Shown one piece after another: positions 1 through 5,410 of a stretch of DNA of 5,446 nucleotides. Both the position numbers and the translations under genes were made by a program. The stretch lies in assembly GCA_003354225.1 (NCBI GenBank), contig PIVH01000568.1, positions 1 to 5,446 of the forward strand. Reading direction: 5' to 3'. Each line of letters starts with the position of its first letter. Position 1 is the stretch's first letter. The notes beneath the pieces are model-generated. The model made no database searches, was not told the DNA's origin, and was given only the letters and a program-made list of their open reading frames with translations. Origin of the DNA: Globobulimina sp. Lineage: Eukaryota > Foraminifera > Rotaliida.

Positions 1-87
1 TAGGTTTAACTCTTGTAATCGCTGTTCATAAGACATATTATTCATTCCAAATACCATTTTTGTTGCACGTTTCTGGATTTTTTCAAT
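1..87 (-). mobile_element. LINE reverse-transcriptase ORF fragment (CR1/jockey-like), flanking target DNA
   Basis: The minus strand from 87 to 1 is open for 29 codons. It translates to IEKIQKRATK, then a short hydrophobic stretch, then MSYEQRLQELNL. This matches the conserved pattern near the C-terminus of many non-LTR reverse transcriptases, roughly LEKVQRRATK...LSYEERLxxLxL. It continues off the window edge. The reading ends exactly where the 80-bp repeat of the YR element begins (89), so the natural reading is that the element inserted into, or recombined with, this older LINE copy, in the same orientation. The missing upstream part of the LINE should lie on the far side of the YR element. 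The fragment is short, so the family assignment (CR1, jockey or RTE) is tentative. Confidence 0.72.
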
Positions 88-88
88 C

Positions 89-168
89 ATTATTTCGGGA
101 AATAATCCTAATTATTGGCTACTATTCGGTTAACAGTTTATTACAAGAGAGATTTATGACAGACCGGA
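89..168 (-). repeat. 80-bp direct repeat, right-terminal copy (B2)
   Basis: Bases 89-168 are identical at all 80 positions to 2895-2974, in the same orientation, at an offset of 2806 bp. Identity stops sharply at both ends (c88 versus g2894; g169 versus a2975). On the minus strand the copy starts 40 nt after the recombinase stop codon and ends against LINE sequence, so it is the element's right terminus. Its outer edge (89-106) is an 18-bp palindrome, attatttc-gg-gaaataat. It also carries AATAAA on the minus strand. The likely role is 3' UTR, poly(A) site and recombination end, by analogy with the B half of split direct repeats. Confidence 0.97.
137..142 (-). terminator. Poly(A) signal AATAAA in repeat B2
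   Basis: The minus strand reads GTAATAAACTG here, a canonical AATAAA hexamer about 67 nt downstream of the recombinase stop codon. The same hexamer sits at the same place in the other repeat copy behind the RT ORF. Use as a real cleavage signal is inferred. Confidence 0.5.
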
Positions 169-208
169 GCATGAAACAAGCGGTTGCGTACAATAAAATA
201 AAAATATA

Positions 209-1252
209 TCAAGAAAAGTCTAAAAGCTGTTGTATTCGTTTCTCATATTCAGAAGATGTCTTGAGGTTTGATTGTTCGAGTGACTGTGGGGCTGTAGGTT
301 TCCCTGGAAACATTTTTCGTGTAATATCGAATTTCGTGGATGAAGCAGGGTTGACATACGTCTGCACTGAATCCCTACTTCGCCATCGACCATGTCTTTG
401 AATTAACTCCATGTTAACTCCTGAGCGAGCTGCATGTGTAGCTCCGCCCGCCCTCAAACTATGAAGGCCATATCGTTTGGGATCTTCCCCAACTACTTTA
501 AGAAGCTGCTTCAAATATAGGGCAGTCCTTCTATAATTAATTTTGTTCCCCGTGTTTGAGAAGACGGGATCTTCAGGCTTATTAAAAAATGATACCAGTG
601 ACCATGCCTTTAGAGCTGCAACCGGACAACCAGTTGATCCAGTCTCGGCTAGATAAACCCGTTTTCCATCGCGCATTTGGTCGTTTTTTGCTTTCGGAAT
701 TGTTATGATCAGTCCTTCTTCAGCATAGTACTCAATATCCTGCCATAACATGTCCCGGGCTTCTGCAAATCTTAGAAAAGCTGCATAGGATACTGTTAAA
801 TATGCGGTCCATAATTTCGTGATCTCGTCTCCTAACTTTTCCTTGTTCAAAAAAGTACAAATATGGAGCAATGTTTCGTGTGATAATTCTTGTTTACGTT
901 GCAGCCCCTGACGAATCATTCTTCGCTGTGTTTGCAAAATGGCTGCAGTTGCACTGCCTTGTGTAGGGTCAGTTAGATTGCACTGCTTATGCCACCACCT
1001 AATTGCTGCTACTCCTTGTTGCATAGATGCGGGCGATTTTGACTGCTGACCTCGTTCATACAAAAACTGCACTACGTTCACTTCTTCTGCCGGCAAAACG
1101 GCGAATTGTCTCTGCTCTGCCCAGTCAATCCATCGTTTCAATTCTCTGACATAAGCTTTGATTGTGTTTTCTGACTTACTAGACCATACAGTATCTAATA
1201 ATTTATCTTTCATTTCCTGACCAAACTTCTGCCAATATGGTGTGAACTTCAT
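209..1252 (-). CDS. Tyrosine recombinase (YR) of a DIRS/PAT-like retrotransposon
   Basis: This 347-residue protein is expected to integrate the circular DNA copy of the element by site-specific strand exchange in the nucleus, in place of a DDE integrase. Residues about 18-110 form an N-terminal SAM-like core-binding domain (pattern SENTIKAYVRELKRW). The catalytic domain spans about 120-315. Visible catalytic residues are R161 (FLRFAEA), a beta-hairpin lysine at K187 or K189, H264 and R267 (HSLRAGGAT), W290 in GRW taking the usual H/W place, and the nucleophile Y299 (QTYV). Length and motifs are normal for DIRS-type recombinases, with no frameshift. The ATG at 1252 precedes the domain by a suitable margin. 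It lies on the same strand as the RT ORF but 1.7 kb downstream, whereas YR and RT frames overlap in many DIRS elements. A pyrimidine-rich acceptor-like AG lies 5 nt before the ATG, so the mRNA may be spliced. A Crypton or phage-type origin is less likely given the linked RT. Confidence 0.95.
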   Translation of the reverse strand: MKFTPYWQKFGQEMKDKLLDTVWSSKSENTIKAYVRELKRWIDWAEQRQFAVLPAEEVNVVQFLYERGQQSKSPASMQQGVAAIRWWHKQCNLTDPTQGSATAAILQTQRRMIRQGLQRKQELSHETLLHICTFLNKEKLGDEITKLWTAYLTVSYAAFLRFAEARDMLWQDIEYYAEEGLIITIPKAKNDQMRDGKRVYLAETGSTGCPVAALKAWSLVSFFNKPEDPVFSNTGNKINYRRTALYLKQLLKVVGEDPKRYGLHSLRAGGATHAARSGVNMELIQRHGRWRSRDSVQTYVNPASSTKFDITRKMFPGKPTAPQSLEQSNLKTSSEYEKRIQQLLDFS

Positions 1253-1901
1253 ATACTCTACAAAAAGATCAAAAGCGCCTTATGATATGGTAATTTGGTC
1301 GTATCAATATTATCTTGTTACTAGTATTCGCAATATTCACGTAAAAATTAACCATGTTACCCTCGCAGGCTATTGTGACGACAAAGTAGTAAGGATGTGA
1401 TCGTGCTTATAAACAAAGTTTTGCTGTGCCAAAACAAACCTTTCTCCTCAGACAAACAACAATGGATGGAAAAAACAAACTGTCAAACTGTAATGCTTAT
1501 CAATTATTGCAAACATCCTTCATTTTCGGCATTTAATGTTTACATTCTATGAATATTCCATTAATGCTCCTATTCTCTATATTTTGTGTTTGTTCTAAAT
1601 CCAACAACAAGTGTTTTACTTGTCACAACATGATTTACTCATTAGTGCAATCTTCATAAAAGTTCAACATCAGTTATCAATTCAAAAAATTTTTTATGTC
1701 ACAGTTTCATTCCTCTGCTCGTATCTCTCGACCCACTAATATATTGTCGCTATATATTAGTTTTGATCGATCCCTAGCTTGCTTTAATGCAAACATATGC
1801 GACATTATGTTTACATCAAAACCGCAGAACATGCCTAATCGTGTAACATAAACAATTTTTTCCCTAAAACCCAACATTAAGCGATAACCATTTGATCTCA
1901 A
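1253..1901. other. AT-rich gap between zinc-knuckle frame and recombinase; no convincing gene
   Basis: I see no recognisable coding region on either strand. The 64-codon minus frame at 1707-1901 begins at a TTG directly after the zinc-knuckle stop and has no family features. Items of possible use for minus-strand expression of the recombinase are a TATA-like TTTATAAG (1406-1413), about 155 nt before the ATG, and a splice-acceptor-like tract ctttttgtag ending at 1258, just before that ATG. Donor-like GTAAC and GTAAA sites occur but none is strong. The gap also holds an A6T6 palindrome (1684-1695) and an inverted repeat with a 7-nt centre (1735-1761). Confidence 0.5.
1735..1761. repeat. Inverted repeat, 10-bp perfect arms with 7-nt centre
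   Basis: Arms actaatatat (1735-1744) and atatattagt (1752-1761) are exact reverse complements around tgtcgct. The geometry (arms about 10 bp, centre 6-8 bp) is that of a tyrosine recombinase core site, but the arms are AT-rich and it could equally be an RNA hairpin or chance. No second copy is visible in the window. Confidence 0.6.
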
Positions 1902-2646
1902 TCATTTGTTATCGTCAGTCTTCTTCGGGCACTTCTTCGCTATGTGATCTCTTTCGCCGCAGCAGTAACATATGATGGGTCGCTCCGATTTGATTGTGCT
2001 TTCCACCAACTTCGGTCGTGTCAACATGGGCTTTTCTTTCTTTTTGAAGTTTAATCCAGCTCTTTCACGTTTCACAACAACCATCTCGGCTTCCCTGACC
2101 AACTTTGCATCATTCTCCGACAATTGGCATGAACTATTCCCGAAAGCCAACTCTGCTACTTGAAAACTGTAAATAAAAGAGAGAATTTAGGCAAGTATTT
2201 AATTACTCCTTGCCCATTTTGATAATTTCTAATCTACGCGATGCTACTAAGCAAGCATTGCCTATTACTTCTCTACTACTGCCAGCCTTGACCAACACTA
2301 ATCTGCGCTACTCGCCATAATATGTAAGTGCAGTGCCTATTGTGCATTCTGACTTTACTAATGCTAATTTGAGCAAGAACAGACCACTAAGTCGTCCATA
2401 TTTCATTATCATACTCCATTTGTTCTATTCTTGTTTGTTAACGCACTTACTTCCGTTCATTAGCTGTCCACAAAAACTTTTGTCTATTATTAATCTTCGT
2501 TTCCAAATTTCCCAAAACGGCATCCACTTTGGTTTGGTTCGTTGGCGTAGTGGTCTCGTTTGTGTTTCTCGCTTCTTGGACCATCTGGAACCATTCGTCA
2601 TTACATTTCGCTTGCTGATGGACCGCATCCCAGCGCCAATTTACAC
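1902..2646 (-). CDS. Spliced CCHC zinc-knuckle protein, probable Gag-like (exons 2646-2451 and 2166-1902)
   Basis: Two minus-strand open segments join through consensus splice sites. Exon A (2646-2451) is preceded by ttttgctgatttcag and ends at CGGAA|GTAAGT. Exon B (2166-1902) follows ctctcttttatttacag. The split codon AA|T keeps the frame open (…TANER-N-FQVAELAFGN…), giving about 152 residues to a TGA at 1904-1902. The C-terminus has a perfect CX2CX4HX4C zinc knuckle (C61, C64, H69 and C74 counted from base 2150; DNA 1929-1970), preceded by a Lys/Arg-rich stretch. This is the nucleic-acid-binding signature of retroelement Gag proteins, and it would package or chaperone element RNA. The start is uncertain: an upstream leader exon may supply it, or an unspliced ATG at 2665, or an internal ATG at 2584 giving about 132 residues. 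No capsid fold is recognisable, so it may be a partial or divergent Gag, or a captured host zinc-knuckle gene. Confidence 0.6.
2167..2450 (-). other. Predicted 284-nt spliceosomal intron in the zinc-knuckle gene
   Basis: The donor GTAAGT lies at 2450-2445 and the acceptor tttatttacag ends at 2167. Both match eukaryotic consensus, and the joined reading frame stays open across the split codon, while reading straight through hits TAA at 2449-2447. The interior holds a degenerate duplication: ctaatct…gcattgcctatt near 2229-2266 and ctaatct…gcagtgcctatt near 2299-2341, roughly 70-75 bp apart. No ORF is supported within it. Confidence 0.65.
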
Positions 2647-2662
2647 CTGAAATCAGCAAAAC

Positions 2663-2685
2663 CATACATGTATGTACGTACGTAC
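2663..2685. repeat. Alternating pyrimidine-purine palindromes (CATACATGTATG / GTACGTACGTAC)
   Basis: Two 12-bp perfect palindromes overlap at one base (2663-2674 and 2674-2685), making 23 bases of strictly alternating pyrimidine-purine sequence. They lie just upstream of the predicted acceptor of exon A and look like simple-sequence DNA. Confidence 0.7.
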
Positions 2686-2717
2686 TGTATACATTGTAGT
2701 GCACTATGTACTATTAT

Positions 2718-2733
2718 GGGTGGGTGGGATGGG
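2718..2733 (+). other. G-quadruplex motif, four G3 tracts with loops of 1, 1 and 2 nt
   Basis: The plus strand reads gggtgggtgggatggg, which meets the G-quadruplex rule with very short loops, usually associated with high stability. The plus strand is the template for the minus-strand element genes, so the RNA would carry the C-rich complement. It sits in the putative leader intron. Confidence 0.75.
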
Positions 2734-2800
2734 TCAATTACAGCTTAATCTTCTTTCCAACCGCTTTCCAATCGCTCGCCTGTCCGAAGTGCCGACGACT

Positions 2801-2820
2801 GCTTGAACGTAGCTTCAAGC
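2801..2820. repeat. Inverted repeat, 7-bp perfect arms with 6-nt centre
   Basis: Arms gcttgaa (2801-2807) and ttcaagc (2814-2820) flank cgtagc. The spacing is compatible with a recombinase or protein-binding site, or with an RNA hairpin in the putative leader. The arms are short, so chance is possible. Confidence 0.5.
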
Positions 2821-2881
2821 CCCGCCTTCGCATAAATTACTACACCAGCGACCCCTGCCGCTGCTTACAACCTTCTATTAC

Positions 2882-2924
2882 CCAATAATTGTAGATTATT
2901 TCGGGAAATAATCCTAATTATTGG
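2882..2924. repeat. 43-bp near-perfect inverted repeat spanning the B1/A2 junction
   Basis: From the outside in, ccaataatt (2882-2890) pairs with aattattgg (2916-2924), and attatttc (2895-2902) pairs with gaaataat (2905-2912) around a GG centre. Only the short gtag versus cct segments fail to pair. The boundary of the 80-bp repeat (2895) falls inside it: the left outer arm is outside the repeat and the rest inside. At the terminal copy (89-168) the outer left arm is absent because LINE sequence is there. This is the expected behaviour of a recombination site that is whole internally and split at the integrated ends. Confidence 0.8.
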
Positions 2925-2974
2925 CTACTATTCGGTTAACAGTTTATTACAAGAGAGATTTATGACAGACCGGA
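2895..2974 (-). repeat. 80-bp direct repeat, internal copy (B1)
   Basis: This copy is identical base for base to 89-168. On the minus strand it begins 6 nt after the RT polyprotein stop and supplies AATAAA to that unit. Its far edge continues into unique sequence (2894 downward) rather than LINE sequence, so it is the internal copy. Confidence 0.97.
2943..2948 (-). terminator. Poly(A) signal AATAAA in repeat B1
   Basis: A canonical hexamer on the minus strand, 33 nt beyond the RT stop codon (TAA, 2983-2981), in a repeat identical to the one behind the recombinase. It would let RT transcripts end before the Gag/YR unit. Function is inferred. Confidence 0.5.
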
Positions 2975-2980
2975 AGTAAT

Positions 2981-5410
2981 TTAGCTAGCGTCCGAAAAAT
3001 CCAGTCTTAAAGCAATCATATCATTTTTCAATTTCCCATTTGAAAAAATTGACTGTGTATAAGCTCCTGCTATTACAGCTTCCCTCCCAGGTGAAAAAAT
3101 CCGAATATCTTTTACAAATGCTGCTGGCAATCGATTAGGCATCACCAATGGCCACACTGGATTTGACGGCCATTCAGCCATTACTACAGTGCCTTGTGCT
3201 TTACAACTTTGTAAAAGTCTCACTGCTTTAAGTAATAAATATGGAGGTGGTACGATCCAATTGTTATATCCAGCCCAGTTAAAACATAAAGCATTAACAC
3301 CTTTTGAACCTTTTTCCCCGTTTAGTGAATTGAAATTCGTACACATCGCGTTGTCCGCGTCGGCAAATCTATCAAAATTGTGTGGACCAAAGGCTTCATC
3401 CAACTCCTTAAATACTGCTGGATGAATCCTCCAGTCATCCTTGTCTACTGCTCTACTGTAACTGTCCGCTTTTTTATTTTCTTCCCGCGGAATCCATGTT
3501 AACCTTAATATAATTCTATGTTTGACACAAACCTGCAGCAACTGCCTAGTCAGCTCATTTAATTCTTCTTTCATACTTCCTTTTTTCACAATGTATGTGA
3601 TAGCTTGATTATCAGTAAACCAAGTGACCGTTTTTCCCGCTAATATATCTGCCCAGCTGTCCACCGACAACTGGACTATCTTCAACTCCCGCCAAGTAGA
3701 ACTCTTTTTCTTTTGATCGTCTGTAAAATTTCTTATAAACTTTATATTTGTCTTATCAATATAGGCCCCCGCTGCCACATTACTGGCATCAGAATAAGCT
3801 GTGACTGTCGCCGGTGGAATAGGAACTAACATTTTTGATATCTCAGGCTTTATCAAGACTCTTATCCAAAAAGCTATCTCTTCCCTTACTGTATCTGACA
3901 GCTTGTAATAAAAATCCCACTGATTTGCTCCCTCTAAACAACTCACTGTGTATCGGCACAAGGCCTTTGTTGCTATAGTGGCTATGTCGCCTATGACTAA
4001 TCGCATGCTAACAATATTTCCCGCCAACCTGGCCACTTGTCTCGGAGAGGCACGCTTTTTACTAATCAGATTTCGCGCCAAATTTAGTACTTTTTGCCTA
4101 CGGCTCTCGGGGGTGGAAAGTATCCTTTTGTCCAGGTCGATGACTAAACCTAACCATGACAGCTGTTTTGTTGGTTCCCATACTGACTTTTTACAATTTA
4201 TACAAAACCCTGCTTCCTGCAAGTCATTTTTTACCCTTTTGGAATGCTGTTTTGCTCGGTCAAAATTGGGCGCCAAACCCAACCCATCATCCAAATAAAG
4301 AATCAACTGAATTCCCTCGGCTCGCCACCTACGCACTAAGGGACGTAAAAATTTCGTAAAAACAAAAGGCCCGGTGTTAATACCAAAACATAATACATTG
4401 AACTGAAACCATTCTCTCTGGCCATTAAAAGTCCAGCTAAAACCCAAGTATCTTACACTATCTGGATGAATTTCTATATGGTTATAAGCTGCTTCTAAAT
4501 CAAACGAAAAACAAAATTCCGCCGTCGTCAAGTACTCCTCGGCTACAGAATAGTCTTCCAATTTAAATTTTTGCTTATAAACAAACGGATTTATAGTTGA
4601 AGCATCTAGAATTAGTCTTTTCTTCCCTGATGCTTGCACTGCCACTGATAAGGGGTTGACTACTAAAGGGGCTACTGCCACCCTTTCTATTAGTCCATTT
4701 TTCAACAATTTCAGAATTGCCCCTTCTACAAAATTTGGCTCATCTTTTGCCGAACGATTATTATTAAAGAACGCCCTGCTGGGCAACGTCTTGAATGGTA
4801 TTCTATAACCATGCTGTACAATATTAGAAGACCAACCGGCCTTATCAATGGTAGCCCAAAAATCAATGGCTCGTCTTAGATTCCCTCTAATGGGCATAAG
4901 TGGGACGTCGCTCCACTTATCGTCGTCACATAAACCATCATATAGTTTAGTAATAGCAAAAACATGATAATTTGTTTGCAATTTAAACTTACGTCCAACT
5001 CCTTGCAACCATCGCCGATCGTCTTTCGGAACTTGAGCCACACCTGACGCCTTTGTGAACTCCTTCAACATATTGGTCTTGAACGATTCCATAATCTCCA
5101 AAAAGTCTGTCGGCACACTAGCACGACTTTCTTCCAATGATTGAGTGGTTTTCTTTTTCTTTGGAGACGCTTCTGGGCTTGAGTCGTTTGAACTGGGCAA
5201 GAGATTGCGTTTTCTTGGGATTTTGTAACCAGCCAGGAATTCTGTCCTCTTCGGTGGTTGAGGCTTGCTTGTCTTCTGGGCTTCTTTGATAGGAGTAATT
5301 TGCGATGTGACCAAAGTCCTTTGCCTCCTTTTCGTTGCCAACACATTGCGAAGCGTGACACCTGGAGAGAATTTCACCGTCTGTTTCCGACCTCGACCTC
5401 GACCTGACAT
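2981..5410 (-). CDS. DIRS-type reverse transcriptase / RNase H / methyltransferase-like polyprotein
   Basis: This 809-residue protein should copy the element RNA into DNA. Residues 1-100 are basic and low-complexity (MSGRGRGRKQ, KKKK at 84-87), a likely nucleic-acid-binding or nuclear-targeting tail. The RT domain spans about 225-425, with catalytic D304 in SFDLEAAYN and D374/D375 in YLDD, plus the CFGINTGPFVFTK block typical of DIRS RTs. RNase H spans about 535-655, with the acidic set D541 (SDAS), E575 (WRELK), D600 (FTDN) and D649 (KADSYSR) complete. Residues about 678-757 (DRFADADNAMC…NNWIVPPPY…AEWPSNPVW) match the Dam-like methyltransferase domain found after RNase H in DIRS/PAT elements, with PPPY where methylases have D/NPPY. 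No protease or integrase is present. The ATG at 5410 is the first in the window, but the frame stays open to base 5446, so an N-terminal extension or an upstream exon (acceptor-like tttttgcaag before ATG) is possible. The ORF is intact. Confidence 0.95.
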   Translation of the reverse strand: MSGRGRGRKQTVKFSPGVTLRNVLATKRRQRTLVTSQITPIKEAQKTSKPQPPKRTEFLAGYKIPRKRNLLPSSNDSSPEASPKKKKTTQSLEESRASVPTDFLEIMESFKTNMLKEFTKASGVAQVPKDDRRWLQGVGRKFKLQTNYHVFAITKLYDGLCDDDKWSDVPLMPIRGNLRRAIDFWATIDKAGWSSNIVQHGYRIPFKTLPSRAFFNNNRSAKDEPNFVEGAILKLLKNGLIERVAVAPLVVNPLSVAVQASGKKRLILDASTINPFVYKQKFKLEDYSVAEEYLTTAEFCFSFDLEAAYNHIEIHPDSVRYLGFSWTFNGQREWFQFNVLCFGINTGPFVFTKFLRPLVRRWRAEGIQLILYLDDGLGLAPNFDRAKQHSKRVKNDLQEAGFCINCKKSVWEPTKQLSWLGLVIDLDKRILSTPESRRQKVLNLARNLISKKRASPRQVARLAGNIVSMRLVIGDIATIATKALCRYTVSCLEGANQWDFYYKLSDTVREEIAFWIRVLIKPEISKMLVPIPPATVTAYSDASNVAAGAYIDKTNIKFIRNFTDDQKKKSSTWRELKIVQLSVDSWADILAGKTVTWFTDNQAITYIVKKGSMKEELNELTRQLLQVCVKHRIILRLTWIPREENKKADSYSRAVDKDDWRIHPAVFKELDEAFGPHNFDRFADADNAMCTNFNSLNGEKGSKGVNALCFNWAGYNNWIVPPPYLLLKAVRLLQSCKAQGTVVMAEWPSNPVWPLVMPNRLPAAFVKDIRIFSPGREAVIAGAYTQSIFSNGKLKNDMIALRLDFSDAS

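Larger units (their letters stand above)
2647..2894 (-). promoter_or_regulatory. Candidate A2 segment: leader/promoter region between repeat B1 and the Gag-like exons
   Basis: This GC-richer, CpG-containing stretch follows the internal 80-bp repeat. Under the split-repeat model it should be A2, equal to the element's left end, and would drive the downstream Gag/YR unit. It has a good donor-like site, GTT|GTAAGC (GT at 2868-2867), which with the acceptor ending at 2647 would define a leader intron of about 222 nt. It also holds a 31-codon basic ORF (2833-2738) that cannot be joined in frame to exon A by an evident donor. Two near-identical 11-bp units sit side by side at 2753-2774. Promoter function is inferred from position alone. 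Confidence 0.35.

Noticed and set aside
60-401. 113-codon plus-strand ORF
   Set aside because: It runs antisense through the LINE edge, the 80-bp repeat and the end of the recombinase gene and has no domain features.
209-1252. Bacterial or phage integrase
   Set aside because: The linked DIRS-type RT, AATAAA signals, spliced gene and LINE flank indicate a eukaryotic retroelement.
1707-1901. 64-codon minus-strand ORF next to the zinc-knuckle stop
   Set aside because: It starts only at a TTG, has no recognisable motif, and its amino acid composition fits chance AT-rich translation.
2425-2628. Alternative minus frame over exon A (67 codons, very basic)
   Set aside because: Joined through the same splice site it meets a stop within a few codons, whereas the other frame continues into the CCHC motif.
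2620-2640. tggcgctgggatg on the minus strand as a retroviral-type tRNA primer binding site
   Set aside because: It lies inside the predicted exon, no LTR precedes it, and YR retrotransposons do not use an LTR-adjacent primer site in this way.
2333-2650. 105-codon plus-strand ORF
   Set aside because: It crosses the predicted intron and lies antisense to exon A, whose splice signals and zinc-knuckle continuation are better supported.
2738-2833. 31-codon basic minus-strand ORF as first Gag exon
   Set aside because: No donor in it gives the phase needed by the acceptor at 2647; the nearest GT joins into a frame that soon stops.
89-2974. The 80-bp repeats as LTRs of an LTR retrotransposon
   Set aside because: They lack TG…CA ends, the RT gene lies outside the pair, there is no integrase or protease, and a tyrosine recombinase is present.
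3948-4359. Plus-strand ORFs opposite the RT gene
   Set aside because: They are antisense shadows of the RT domain with no independent signature.
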